Source: Deltaproteobacteria bacterium
GTDB taxonomy: Bacteria > Desulfobacterota > Deferrisomatia > Deferrisomatales > BM512
Direction of reading: 5' to 3'
Length of the DNA stretch: 64,000 bases
NCBI GenBank assembly: GCA_002869015.1
Contig: PKTT01000039.1
Location: 1-64,000 of the forward strand
The translations under genes were made by a program, and so were the position numbers. Positions 9,375-18,550 of this stretch are shown piece after piece. Within the stretch, counting starts at the first letter, position 1. Each line of letters opens with the position of its first letter. The notes under the pieces were generated by a model. That model was not told the DNA's origin and made no database searches. It saw only the letters and a program-made list of their open reading frames with translations.

Positions 9375-10450
9375 ATTCCGCTCCCCCCTACTACGTTGTA
9401 AAGGGAGTCTCTCTCCACCGGGGTTTTGCCCGCCTCTATTATCATAGCCTCGATCCGCTCCCTGCTCATTGAAGCGCGGGAGGTAGCTCCTGCATCGTGG
9501 GCTATCTTCTCCTCGACGACTGTGCCATCCAGGTCATCCACTCCGAAGGCAAGGGAGAGCTGGGCAATCTTCTCCCCGAGCATCACCCAGTAGCCCTTTA
9601 TATGGTCGAAGTTGTCCAAGAAGAGGCGCGCTATGGAGAGCACTTTGAGGTCATCGAACCCCGTCGTCTGAGCACCCTTTGCGATCTCGCTCCCCGTGGG
9701 CTGAAAGGCGAGGGGGATAAAGACCTGGAAACCACCGGTACGGTCCTGAAGCTCGCGCAAAAGGCGCATATGCTCCACACGGTCGGCGTAGCTCTCAACG
9801 TGGCCGTAGAGCATCGTCGAGTTGGTCTTAAGACCAAGGCTATGGGCAACCTCCATTATCTCAAGCCAACGGGCGCCGCTTATCTTTTCAGGGCAGATCT
9901 TTGCCCTATTCTCCTCGGCGAGTATCTCCGCCCCGCCGCCTGGCATCGATCCCAGTCCGGCCGCCATAAGCTTTTTCAAGACATCCTTTACGTCGGTATC
10001 CGATAGCTTGGCGAAGTGGTCAATCTCAACAGCGGTAAAGCCTTTGACGTGGATTTTGGGGTAGGAGGCCTTGATCTTTTTAATCGCCTCAAGGTACCAA
10101 TCAAGAGAAAGGGTCGGGTGAAGCCCTCCTACCAGGTGGAGCTCGGTCGCCCCCTGCGCCGAGGCCTGCGCCGCTCGCTCCATAACTTCTTCGAGGGTGT
10201 AAAGGTATGCACCCTCCTCCCCTTCGGAGCGGCTGAACGCGCAGAACTTGCAGCGATTAACGCAAATATTGGTTGGGTTGATGTGGCGATTGACGTTGTA
10301 GTAGACCCTATCCCCGTTTTTGGCTTCATTGACCTTTGAAGCCAGCTCGCCAAGGGTGAGAAGGTCACCACTCTCAAAGAGCTTAAGGGCATCCTCGGGG
10401 GTCAGCCGCTCTCCCCGTTCAACCTTTTTAACTATATCCCTCATCACCAC
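9371..10450 (-). CDS. mqnE: Aminofutalosine synthase (radical SAM)
   Basis: Radical SAM enzyme that joins 3-(1-carboxyvinyloxy)benzoate and SAM-derived adenosyl to make 6-amino-6-deoxyfutalosine, the first committed part of the alternative menaquinone route. The SAM motif is NICVNRCKFC. Other marks are HLVGGLHPTLSLDWY, LGSMPGGGAEI, KTNSTMLYGH and FIPLAFQPTGSE. The 359 residues match the family. It overlaps the prenyltransferase stop by seven bases upstream and mqnC by four bases downstream, so the three genes form an operon. Two weak starts (MVM) sit together; the first is used here. Confidence 0.93.
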   Translation of the reverse strand: MVMRDIVKKVERGERLTPEDALKLFESGDLLTLGELASKVNEAKNGDRVYYNVNRHINPTNICVNRCKFCAFSRSEGEEGAYLYTLEEVMERAAQASAQGATELHLVGGLHPTLSLDWYLEAIKKIKASYPKIHVKGFTAVEIDHFAKLSDTDVKDVLKKLMAAGLGSMPGGGAEILAEENRAKICPEKISGARWLEIMEVAHSLGLKTNSTMLYGHVESYADRVEHMRLLRELQDRTGGFQVFIPLAFQPTGSEIAKGAQTTGFDDLKVLSIARLFLDNFDHIKGYWVMLGEKIAQLSLAFGVDDLDGTVVEEKIAHDAGATSRASMSRERIEAMIIEAGKTPVERDSLYNVVGGSGI

Positions 10451-11319
10451 CCTCCTCCCAGCGTCACGTCGGTGAGGGTGGCAACAAATACGACTACGCT
10501 TATTATTCCATTCATGTTGAAAAAAGCTGCATCAAGACGGCTAAGGTCATTGGGTGTAACCAGCGCATGCTCATAAAAGAGCAGGTATCCGACAAGCGCC
10601 ATCCCCGCTATATACCAGAGACCTAGGTTAAAGATGAAAAGTTGGCTTACGAGGAGCAGGAACATCGCTATGTGGAGCTTTGCCGCCAACTTAAGCGCGC
10701 CCTTCACTCCCAGCTTCGCGGGAATCGAGTGAAGCCCCTCCTCACTGTCGAAATCCAGGTCTTGGAGTGCGTAAAAAACGTCGAACCCCGCCACCCATAG
10801 GAGCACCGCCAAGGCAAGGGGCAGAGGCTTTAAACTGAATTCCCCAGTCACCGCTATCCATGCCCCAAGCGGCGCGGCGGCCAGCGCGAGGCCCAAGACG
10901 TAATGGCAAAGCGCCGTGAAGCGTTTTGTGTATGGGTAGAGAAATAGCACAATAAGCGCGAGTGGAGAGAGCATGAGGCAGAGGGGGTTTAGCATCCACG
11001 CCGCAAAGACCATAAGTAGCGCGCCGGCGATTGTCATCACCCATGCATCGCGTGACGCTATCCTTCCGCTAGGCAGATGCCTCTCTGCGGTGCGGGGATT
11101 TTTAGCGTCTATCTCTGTATCGGCGATGCGGTTGAACGCCATGGCGCAGGTGCGCGCCCCAACCATCGCAACGATGACCCACGCCAAAACATATGGCGAA
11201 GGTAGCCCGCCGGATGCCAGGATAAGCCCGGTGAGCGCGAAGGGCAGCGCGAAGATGGTGTGTGAGAATTTAATCATCTCAAGCAGGTCGGCTACCCTGC
11301 CCATTAAAGTGCTCTGCAT
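10444..11319 (-). CDS. mqnP: UbiA-family prenyltransferase, probable menaquinone pathway (MqnP-like)
   Basis: Integral membrane enzyme that attaches a polyprenyl chain to an aromatic acid. It has eight or nine hydrophobic segments and the UbiA first Asp motif (NRIADTEIDAKNPRT) and second Asp motif (YALQDLDFDSEEG) that bind prenyl diphosphate through Mg. Its placement directly before mqnE and mqnC, with a seven-base overlap, supports a role in futalosine menaquinone synthesis rather than ubiquinone. The reading frame stays open up to 11376, but that extension runs through a terminator hairpin of the previous gene, so the ATG at 11319 (291 aa, usual length) is preferred; 11304 is also possible. 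Confidence 0.88.
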   Translation of the reverse strand: MQSTLMGRVADLLEMIKFSHTIFALPFALTGLILASGGLPSPYVLAWVIVAMVGARTCAMAFNRIADTEIDAKNPRTAERHLPSGRIASRDAWVMTIAGALLMVFAAWMLNPLCLMLSPLALIVLFLYPYTKRFTALCHYVLGLALAAAPLGAWIAVTGEFSLKPLPLALAVLLWVAGFDVFYALQDLDFDSEEGLHSIPAKLGVKGALKLAAKLHIAMFLLLVSQLFIFNLGLWYIAGMALVGYLLFYEHALVTPNDLSRLDAAFFNMNGIISVVVFVATLTDVTLGGGW

Positions 11320-11340
11320 ACTTTCTTTGACAGCCTCTAT

Positions 11341-11369
11341 AAAAAGAGAACCCCGCTTCGCGGGGGTCT
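11341..11369 (-). terminator. Terminator after the GNAT gene, inside the longest ubiA-family frame
   Basis: On the minus strand ACCCCCGCGAAGCGGGGTT forms a tight hairpin followed by CTCTTTTT. It lies just past the acetyltransferase stop, so aldolase-GNAT and the menaquinone genes are likely separate transcripts, or the read-through is attenuated. Confidence 0.7.
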
Positions 11370-11372
11370 GGT

Positions 11373-11846
11373 TCAACTGCCCTCGGCGAGGGTCTTCTCC
11401 ATGAGATAGTGCGGTATCTCCGCCTCCAGGAACTCATCCCCCATAGCGGTATAGCCGCTCTTTTCGTAGAAGGGGATGGCATATGTCTGCGCGTGGAGCG
11501 AAAGCCTGTTAAGACCCTGCTCCAAAGCGGTCTCTTCCAACAGGGAGAGGAGCCGCGAGCCCAGCCCTAGCCCTCTATACTCCTTTAGCACCGCCATGCG
11601 ACCAATCTTGCCCTTTACAGGGTCGAGCCTCCCGGTGGCCACTCCGCGGCCCTCTTCATCCACCGCGAGGGCGTGCAGGCAACGGTCATCAAGGCCGTCA
11701 TACTCCTCGTCGGGGTCGACGTTTTGCTCCTCGACGAAGACCTTGGTGCGGATTCGGCAAAGCTCCTCTTCCGCCTCCTCCCAGAGGACCAACTCTACTT
11801 TAATCCCTTTAGGTTCTTCAGGCTCTTCCGGCACTTCCAACCACAT
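11373..11846 (-). CDS. GNAT-family N-acetyltransferase
   Basis: A 157-residue acetyl-CoA dependent acetyltransferase of the GNAT fold. The acetyl-CoA loop motif is visible as VLKEYRGLGLGSRLL (Q/RxxGxG/A type), preceded by the beta strand KIGRMAVL and followed by LHAQTYAIPFYEKSGY. The FVEEQNV segment near residue 38 is typical of the ElaA/YjcF-like branch. The substrate is unknown. The start overlaps the aldolase stop by 29 bases on the same strand, so the two are probably co-transcribed, and a terminator follows. Confidence 0.88.
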   Translation of the reverse strand: MWLEVPEEPEEPKGIKVELVLWEEAEEELCRIRTKVFVEEQNVDPDEEYDGLDDRCLHALAVDEEGRGVATGRLDPVKGKIGRMAVLKEYRGLGLGSRLLSLLEETALEQGLNRLSLHAQTYAIPFYEKSGYTAMGDEFLEAEIPHYLMEKTLAEGS

Positions 11847-12792
11847 TCTCGTTTTTGTGTTTAAGGAGCTCGGTTAGAGCGTCACGCGCCGCGCCCAAAT
11901 ATTTGCGCGGGTCGAACTCCTTCGGGTTCTCAGCGATGAATTTACGTACAATGGCCGTCATTGCAAGTCTTCCATCGGAATCTATGTTTATCTTGCAGAC
12001 CGCCGACTTGGCGGCGCGTCTCAGCTGCTCTTCAGGCACCCCCACCGCGCCCTCCAGATCGCCTCCATACTGATTTATCATATCTACGAACGCTGGGACT
12101 ACGCTAGAGGCACCATGAAGGACTATTGGGAAGCCGGGGAGCCTCTTTTCTATCTCCTCAAGTATATCAAAACGAAGCGGCGGCACCTCAACCTGACTCT
12201 TCACCTTAAATTTGTATGCTCCGTGGCTGGTGCCGATTGAGATAGCAAGCGAGTCACAACCCGCCCGCTCAACAAACTCCTCAACCTCTTCGGGTTTTGT
12301 ATAGCTTGAGGTCTCATGGCTTACCTCATCCTCAATTCCGGCGAGAACACCGAGCTCACCCTCTACTGTAACTCCACGGGGCCTGGCGTACTCGACGACC
12401 TTTTTGGTGAGGGCTATATTATCCTCAAAGGAGTGAGCTGAGCCATCGATCATAACGGAGCTGAAACCAGCTTCAATGCAGGATACGCAAAGCTCAAAGT
12501 TCGCGCCGTGGTCGAGGTGGAGGGTTATGGGGATATTCGACCCTTTGGCGCGCGCCATCTCGACTGCGCCAGCAGCCATGTGCCGCAGCATTATCTCGTT
12601 CGCGTAGTTTCTCGCGCCACTTGAAACCTGGAGGATTACCGGGCTGGACGTCTCCACGCAGGCGTTTACGATAGCCTGAAGCTGCTCCATATTATTAAAG
12701 TTGTAGGCTGGAATTGCATAACCGCCCGCCAACGCTTTTTCAAACATCTCTTTGGTGTTAACGAGGCCGAGGTCTCTATAATCTACAGCCAT
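11818..12792 (-). CDS. fba: Fructose-bisphosphate aldolase, class II
   Basis: Zinc-dependent aldolase that splits or forms fructose 1,6-bisphosphate. Class II marks are PAYNFNNMEQLQA, the metal/base region LHLDHGANFELC, GFSSVMIDGSAHSFEDN, GELGVLAG and the C-terminal IVLHGASSVV and KINIDSD motifs. At 324 aa it has normal length. The ATG at 12792 is preferred to one at 12807 because GGAGG lies eight bases upstream of it. With PPDK it supports gluconeogenesis or glycolysis. The gene is followed by an overlapping GNAT acetyltransferase. Confidence 0.95.
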   Translation of the reverse strand: MAVDYRDLGLVNTKEMFEKALAGGYAIPAYNFNNMEQLQAIVNACVETSSPVILQVSSGARNYANEIMLRHMAAGAVEMARAKGSNIPITLHLDHGANFELCVSCIEAGFSSVMIDGSAHSFEDNIALTKKVVEYARPRGVTVEGELGVLAGIEDEVSHETSSYTKPEEVEEFVERAGCDSLAISIGTSHGAYKFKVKSQVEVPPLRFDILEEIEKRLPGFPIVLHGASSVVPAFVDMINQYGGDLEGAVGVPEEQLRRAAKSAVCKINIDSDGRLAMTAIVRKFIAENPKEFDPRKYLGAARDALTELLKHKNENVVGSAGRA

Positions 12793-12873
12793 CAAAGCTC
12801 CCTCCATACAAACTTGTAACAGCGCCTTACCCGAAGGCGAGATTCTACCCTAAAGAAAGATGCTACGCAGCAC

Positions 12874-13302
12874 TTAATCCACCCAAAGGGAGAGGCCGGT
12901 GGCCTCCTCAGGGCCTCGAACAAGCGCTTCGCCGATTAACTCCTCTATTATGTACTCACAGGCAAACACCACTGTGCCAGGAGCAAGATGCCCGCCCCGG
13001 CAGTGCCCGCCTGCGTCATCTCCCAGGGTTACATGGGCGTGTAGCATTGTCTCATTATTTATTGTGGATACATTGCCTAAGAGGGCCAAGAGCTCCATCG
13101 GCTCGGCTATCTCAATGTACTCATAGACCTTTATGTCCTGATCATAAAAGCCCACGGTAGCCGACTCGACCGCGCCTATAGCCTCTACACGGCCTATCTT
13201 CACGCCCTCCTTAACACACACATCAGTGAGCGCAGCCAGAAGGTCATCCCCTCGCTCCAACCGCCCAATGAAAATACGGCCACGATTAACTTCTCTACGC
13301 AT
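12874..13302 (-). CDS. PPC/DUF296 domain protein
   Basis: A 142-residue single-domain protein of the PPC (plants and prokaryotes conserved; DUF296) family. In plants the domain accompanies AT-hook DNA-binding proteins; in bacteria it is a stand-alone trimeric fold with a probable metal site. The marks are RLERGDDLLAAL, a central GFYDQDIKVYEY strand, HAHVTLGDDAGGHCRGGHL (histidine-rich putative metal ligands) and the C-terminal LVRGPEEATGLSLW. The function is not established. It is transcribed away from amtB and seems to be a single gene. Confidence 0.88.
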   Translation of the reverse strand: MRREVNRGRIFIGRLERGDDLLAALTDVCVKEGVKIGRVEAIGAVESATVGFYDQDIKVYEYIEIAEPMELLALLGNVSTINNETMLHAHVTLGDDAGGHCRGGHLAPGTVVFACEYIIEELIGEALVRGPEEATGLSLWVD

Positions 13303-13500
13303 GGTCCTCTCCCATCTTTATCTATTTCTTATGTTGCGATTTTAATCCATCAATCAGCGGATATAAAGCCATGCACTCTCTTTTTCAAAACGCTAATTTT
13401 GCAACATTTTTGTATTTTTACACTTTCCACAATACGAATTTGTTACCGCACTTTTGAGGATAATCTTTGTAAACATTTGTTATTAAAGTATTTTCACCCT

Positions 13501-13516
13501 TGGAACACAATTTGCT
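13501..13516 (+). promoter_or_regulatory. Sigma-54 (RpoN) type promoter of amtB-glnK
   Basis: TGGAACACAATTTGCT matches the -24/-12 consensus TGGCACxxxxxTTGCA, with GG and GC at the right spacing, 56 bases before the amtB ATG. Nitrogen-controlled amt-glnK operons are commonly RpoN/NtrC dependent. No NtrC site was identified with confidence. Confidence 0.7.
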
Positions 13517-13571
13517 TAAGCTACAAACGACGTTAACTTTCAACGCCATACAAAAAAGGGAGGCAACCCAA

Positions 13572-14846
13572 ATGAATCGAAAGACAGGCTTCTTCGGAAT
13601 CCTCGCAATGTCCATCCTTGCCCTCGCGGGCCCTGCTTTTGCCGACGAGCTAAGTGGCGGCGACACCGCATGGGTAATGACATCCTCGGCCCTGGTGCTC
13701 TTGATGCTGCCGGGCCTGGCGCTGTTTTACGCCGGGATGGTCCGCTCAAAGAACGTCCTTTCAACAACGATGATGAGCTTCATATGTATGGGCGTCATCG
13801 CCATCCAGTGGGTGGTTTACGGCTACTCTCTGGCTTTCGGCGGCGGCGCGCATCCCCTGATCGGCGGCCTCGATACGCTTATGCTATCAAGCATATCCCC
13901 CGAAACCCTCTCCGGTAGCATCCCCACCTATGTCTTTATCGCATTTCAGGGAATGTTTGCCATAATAACCCCCGCCCTTATAAGCGGCGCGGTTGTGGAG
14001 CGGATGAAGTTCTCTGCCTTCACCATCTTCATCATCCTTTGGGCAACCCTCGTTTACGACCCGCTCTGCCACTGGGTATGGGGAGAGGGCGGCTGGCTGC
14101 TGGAGCTCGGAGCCCTTGACTTCGCAGGCGGCACTGTCGTCCACATAAGCTCCGGCGTATCCGCCCTGGCGGCTATCCTTGTCCTGGGCAAAAGGCGCGG
14201 CTTCCTAAAAGAGCAGTTCGTTCCACACAACTTGACGATGACGCTCCTTGGCTCAGGGCTCCTATGGTTTGGTTGGTTCGGCTTTAATGCCGGCTCCTCG
14301 CTCGCCGCCAACGGCACCGCCGCAATGGCCTTCCTCTCAACCAACACGGCATCGGCAGCTGGCCTTGTCGGTTGGCTTATCATCGAGAAGATTAAGTTCG
14401 GCAAGCCGAGCGCGCTGGGCGCCGCCTCCGGCTGCGTTGCCGGCCTCGTCGCCATTACCCCCGGCGCAGGTTTCATAACCCCTGCATGGGCAATTCCCGT
14501 CGGGTTTATCGCCGGCATACTCTGCTTCCAGGGCGTCTGCCTAAAGAACAAATTTGGCTACGATGATTCTCTGGACGTCCTTGGAGTCCACGGAATTGGC
14601 GGCACCTGGGGAGCCATCGCAACCGGACTAGTTGCTACAGTCGGGACCGGCAGCCTCATCACAGGTGACATACATCAGCTCTGGGTACAGGTGATTGGCG
14701 TACTTGCCGCGGCTACCTACGCCTTTGTAGTGACCTTCATTATTATCAAGGTGCTTGACGCTGTAATAGGAATCAGGGCAAGCGAAGCTGAAGAGATTGA
14801 GGGCCTTGACCAGTCACAGCACGGCGAAGTCGGATACTCACTTTAA
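13572..14846 (+). CDS. amtB: Ammonium transporter
   Basis: Trimeric inner-membrane channel for ammonium. The 424-residue product begins with a signal peptide (MNRKTGFFGILAMSILALAGPAFA), as in many Amt proteins, then eleven hydrophobic helices. Family signatures are LMLPGLALFYAGMVRSKN, the DFAGGTVVHISSG pore-histidine motif and the second conserved histidine in DVLGVHGIGGTWG. The ATG at 13572 is chosen because GGGAGG precedes it; longer frames start before the transcript would. glnK begins 18 bases after the stop, giving the standard amtB-glnK pair driven by the sigma-54 type promoter. Confidence 0.96.
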   Translation: MNRKTGFFGILAMSILALAGPAFADELSGGDTAWVMTSSALVLLMLPGLALFYAGMVRSKNVLSTTMMSFICMGVIAIQWVVYGYSLAFGGGAHPLIGGLDTLMLSSISPETLSGSIPTYVFIAFQGMFAIITPALISGAVVERMKFSAFTIFIILWATLVYDPLCHWVWGEGGWLLELGALDFAGGTVVHISSGVSALAAILVLGKRRGFLKEQFVPHNLTMTLLGSGLLWFGWFGFNAGSSLAANGTAAMAFLSTNTASAAGLVGWLIIEKIKFGKPSALGAASGCVAGLVAITPGAGFITPAWAIPVGFIAGILCFQGVCLKNKFGYDDSLDVLGVHGIGGTWGAIATGLVATVGTGSLITGDIHQLWVQVIGVLAAATYAFVVTFIIIKVLDAVIGIRASEAEEIEGLDQSQHGEVGYSL

Positions 14847-15203
<357 letters not shown>

Positions 15204-15225
15204 ATTTAAAAGTAACTTTTCCATT

Positions 15226-15256
15226 AAAAAAGGCCCCGCATTGCGGGGCCTTTTTA
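15226..15256. terminator. Bidirectional terminator between glnK and the purine permease gene
   Basis: AAAAAAGGCCCCGC ATT GCGGGGCCTTTTT: a seven to eight base-pair G+C stem with A and T runs on both sides of two convergent genes. Confidence 0.9.
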
Positions 15257-15273
15257 TTTATACCAGCTATCCG

Positions 15274-16563
15274 TTAGGCGCCGAGAACCAGGTTGACGAG
15301 GCAGAGAATAGCAACTACCACCAATACTGGATTCAGGTCCTTCATCTTCCCTAGGAGGAGCTTCAGGAGGACGTAGGAGAGGAAGCCGAAGACCAGTCCA
15401 TTTGCGATTGAGTAGGTAAGCGGCATGAGGATGATGGTGAGGAAGGCGGGTATCCCCTCATCGACGTTGTTAAAGTCTATGCGGTGAATGCCGCGGGTCA
15501 TGTGAAGCCCGACTATAACTAGCGCCGGTGCTGTTGCAAAGGCGGGCACCATCCCTATTATCGGCCCGAAGAAGGCAGCCAGGAGAAATAGTATGCCTGT
15601 CACTATCGAGGTAAAACCTGTGCGGCCGCCCGCCGCTACACCAGATGCCGACTCAATGTAGGTCGTGGTGGTTGAGGTGCCCAGAAAAGCGCCAAAGACG
15701 GTGGCGACCGCGTCGGCGCCCAACATCTTACCTATATTCCTGACGCGGCCATCCTTTTCGACCATATCCGCTTCATGCGCTACGGCTAGCATGGTTCCAA
15801 GGGAGTCGAAGAGGTCGACGAACATGAAGGTGAAGATGGGCACTGCAAGGGCTGTGGTGAGCGCTCCCGCAACATCCAGCTTCATCGCGATTGGAGCCAT
15901 TGAGGCAGGTGTGGAGACTACCGCGCCGGGGGCATGTACCAGCCCGAAGACAAAGCCGATGATGGTGGTCGCGAAGATGCCTATTAGAATGGCGCCCCGG
16001 ACCTTCATAACCTCAAGCACGCTCATTATGATTAGGCCGATAAGGCCACAGAGAACCGGAGTGTCAATTTTACCCAGCCCCACCAGCACGGCATCGTTAT
16101 TTACTATCAATCCAAGGTTTCTAAGTCCTATGAAGGTGATGAACAGACCTATGCCGACAGAGGTGGAGAGCCTGAGGCTTGCCGGGATTGCGTCTACAAT
16201 CTTCTCGCGAATACCCACGGCGGTGAGGATTAGGAAGAGCACGCCGGAGATGAATACTACGCCAAGGGCGGTCTGCCACGGTATACCCATCCCAAGGCAA
16301 AGGCCAAAGGCGAAGAAGGCGTTCACCCCCATGCCCGGCGCCATCATCAGCGGGGCATTGGCCCAAAGGCCCATGAGGATCGTCGCAAGCCCGGAGACAA
16401 CGCAGGTGGTTGTGATGAGGGCTCCCTTGTCCATACCCGTTGCGGATAGGATGTCGGGGTTGACGAAGATGATGTAAGCCGCAGTCAAAAATGTAGTTAA
16501 TCCTGCTATCGACTCCGTCTTTACGTTTGTTGCGTGTGCCTTGAATTTAAAAAATTTTTCCAT
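15274..16563 (-). CDS. NCS2-family purine (xanthine/guanine/hypoxanthine) permease
   Basis: Integral membrane nucleobase:cation symporter of the AzgA-like (COG2252) branch, about 429 residues with 12-14 hydrophobic segments. Family marks are the N-terminal TNVKTESIAGLTTFLTAAYI, GMGVNAFFAF, FMFVDLFDSLGTMLAVA and the substrate-region GTSTTTTYIESASGVAAGGRTG. The start at 16563 (MEKFFKF) follows a GGAGGGA site; a longer frame to 16680 has no such support. No purine riboswitch was seen upstream. Substrate preference within the group cannot be read from the sequence alone. Confidence 0.92.
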   Translation of the reverse strand: MEKFFKFKAHATNVKTESIAGLTTFLTAAYIIFVNPDILSATGMDKGALITTTCVVSGLATILMGLWANAPLMMAPGMGVNAFFAFGLCLGMGIPWQTALGVVFISGVLFLILTAVGIREKIVDAIPASLRLSTSVGIGLFITFIGLRNLGLIVNNDAVLVGLGKIDTPVLCGLIGLIIMSVLEVMKVRGAILIGIFATTIIGFVFGLVHAPGAVVSTPASMAPIAMKLDVAGALTTALAVPIFTFMFVDLFDSLGTMLAVAHEADMVEKDGRVRNIGKMLGADAVATVFGAFLGTSTTTTYIESASGVAAGGRTGFTSIVTGILFLLAAFFGPIIGMVPAFATAPALVIVGLHMTRGIHRIDFNNVDEGIPAFLTIILMPLTYSIANGLVFGFLSYVLLKLLLGKMKDLNPVLVVVAILCLVNLVLGA

Positions 16564-16738
16564 TCCTACTCTCCCTCCTGTCCCCTTAAATGGGTATAGA
16601 AAATAAAGTTTGTATAACTTACCGCTAAGTGCGTGATTTAACAAGCTCCCTTGACTTGCAAAATCACCCGAATGGTGCAAAATCTAAGAGTGCAAGTGTT
16701 GGACTTCTGGACACCCTTACGCTGGAAGAGAGGCTGCC

Positions 16739-18484
16739 ATGAAAGACCGTATCATCAGAGTTAACATGAAAACACTGACAGTAACCGAGGAAGCGCTGCC
16801 GGAGAAATACGCCGCTTACGGCGGTCGCGCTATGACTTCGGCGATCATCGCGGATGAAGTCCCCCCCCTTGCGGTGCCCCTTGGCCCGGAGAATAAGCTG
16901 ATCTTCGCCCCCGGCATCCTCGGAGGCACAGCATCGGCAAACTCCGGCAGGTTATCCGTGGGCGCAAAGAGCCCCCTCACGGGGGGAATAAAAGAGGCTA
17001 ACGCTGGCGGGCAGGCTGCGCAGGTTATGGCCCGCATGGGCATAAGGGCGCTGATTGTTGAGGATAAACCCGAGGATCCCTCCAAGGTCTACACCCTTGA
17101 GGTTGACACCGAATCGGCAAAGCTGGTGGAAACTCCCGAGCTTAAGGGGCTGGGCAATTACGACGCGGTGGATAAGCTGATAGGCAAATACGGCGACAAG
17201 CATACCGCCCTCGTCACAATAGGCATGGCTGGAGAAATGGGTCTTTTAGCGGCATCGATAGCCTGCACCGACCGCGAGCTTCGCCCGACAAGGCACGCAG
17301 GTAGGGGCGGCCTTGGCGCTGTCATGGGCTCCAAAGGGCTTAAAGCGATTTACTTTAACGATGAGGGAACAAAAACTCGTGAGCCAGTGGATAAGGAAGC
17401 CTTCAAAACAGCGGCTAGAAAGTTTGCGGCGGCGCTACTGGAGCACCCAGTAACCGGCGAAGGGCTCCCGACCTACGGCACCAACGTCCTGCAAAACGTC
17501 ATAAACGAAGCGGGCGGTTTGCCGACAAAGAACTTTCGCGAAGGCTCTTTTGACGGCGCCTCAAAGATCTCCGGAGAGGTACAGCATGACGTTATCCTGG
17601 AACGCGGCGGTAAAGTTGCCCATGGCTGCCATTCAGGCTGTGTCATCCGCTGCTCCCGCATATACAACGATAAAGATGGCAACTACCTGACCAAGGGGCC
17701 GGAGTATGAGACGATCTGGTCCCATGGCGGCAACTGCCTAATCGATGACCTTGACGCCATAGCGGTGATGGACCGTATGGATGATGATATCGGCCTTGAC
17801 ACCATTGAGATGGGCGCGACCATAGGCGTAGCGATGGATGCTGGAATTTGCGACTTTGGCGACGCCGAGGGCGCGATAAAGCTCCTTGAAGAGGTGCGCG
17901 ATGGAACTCCCCTTGGGCGCATACTTGGTTCCGGCGCGAAGGTGACGGGCCAGTGTTTCGGCGTGGACCACGTACCTGAGGTTAAGGGGCAGGCTCTACC
18001 AGCCTATGACCCACGCTCCATTCAGGGAATAGGTGTAACCTATGCGACGTCGACCATGGGCGGAGACCACACGGCGGGGTATGCTATCGCCACCAATATT
18101 TTGAAGGTAGGCGGCTTTGTCGACCCATTGAAGCCGGAGGGGCAGGTCGAACTCTCCCGCAATCTCCAAATCGCCACCGCCGCACTCGACGCTGCCGGCC
18201 TCTGCATCTTCGTCGCCTTTGCCGTCCTCGATAAGCCTGAAGCGTTTGAGGCTATATATGAGATGATAAATGCAATGTACGGCCTGAATCTCGGCCCCGA
18301 CGATGTGACCGCCCTCGGCAAGGATGTGCTCGCAATCGAGCGCAGATACAACGAAGCCGCGGGCTTTACCAACGCAGACGACAGGCTCCCCCGGTGGATG
18401 TACACAGAACCCCTGCCACCTCACAATACAGTCTTCTCGGTCACAGACGCGGAGCTCGACGAGTTCTATAACTTCATGGATTAA
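16739..18484 (+). CDS. aor: Aldehyde:ferredoxin oxidoreductase family protein
   Basis: Tungsten- or molybdenum-bispyranopterin enzyme oxidising aldehydes to acids with ferredoxin as acceptor, or running in reverse. The 581 residues begin with the AOR N-domain (YGGRAMTSAIIADEVPPL; GRLSVGAKSPLTGGIKEANAGGQ). The [4Fe-4S] cysteines lie in GCHSGCVIRCSR plus the late GLCIFVAF cysteine. The Cx3Cx3C spacing of the first three differs slightly from the Cx2Cx3C of the hyperthermophile enzymes. The cofactor loop ATSTMGGDHTAG is conserved. Two MoaD-like genes follow, as is usual for AOR loci. Exact substrate unknown; subfamily not resolved. Confidence 0.93.
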   Translation: MKDRIIRVNMKTLTVTEEALPEKYAAYGGRAMTSAIIADEVPPLAVPLGPENKLIFAPGILGGTASANSGRLSVGAKSPLTGGIKEANAGGQAAQVMARMGIRALIVEDKPEDPSKVYTLEVDTESAKLVETPELKGLGNYDAVDKLIGKYGDKHTALVTIGMAGEMGLLAASIACTDRELRPTRHAGRGGLGAVMGSKGLKAIYFNDEGTKTREPVDKEAFKTAARKFAAALLEHPVTGEGLPTYGTNVLQNVINEAGGLPTKNFREGSFDGASKISGEVQHDVILERGGKVAHGCHSGCVIRCSRIYNDKDGNYLTKGPEYETIWSHGGNCLIDDLDAIAVMDRMDDDIGLDTIEMGATIGVAMDAGICDFGDAEGAIKLLEEVRDGTPLGRILGSGAKVTGQCFGVDHVPEVKGQALPAYDPRSIQGIGVTYATSTMGGDHTAGYAIATNILKVGGFVDPLKPEGQVELSRNLQIATAALDAAGLCIFVAFAVLDKPEAFEAIYEMINAMYGLNLGPDDVTALGKDVLAIERRYNEAAGFTNADDRLPRWMYTEPLPPHNTVFSVTDAELDEFYNFMD

Positions 18485-18493
18485 ACTATCTAA

Positions 18494-18527
18494 AAGGGAG
18501 GGGCGCGCTAAGCCCCTCCCTCTCTTC
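18494..18527 (+). terminator. Hairpin after aor (terminator or attenuator)
   Basis: GGGAGGGGC and GCCCCTCCC pair around GCGCTAA and are followed by TCTCTTCCTC, a weak T-run. It lies between aor and the first MoaD-like gene and may reduce rather than abolish read-through. Confidence 0.55.
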
Positions 18528-18550
18528 CTCTACTGGGGATTATATAAATT

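Noticed and set aside
14054..14551. A 165-codon minus-strand frame
   Set aside because: Antisense to amtB; no domain or leader.
15665..16477. A 270-codon plus-strand frame
   Set aside because: It lies opposite the purine permease gene and is an antisense by-product of G+C-rich codons; no family, no ribosome site.
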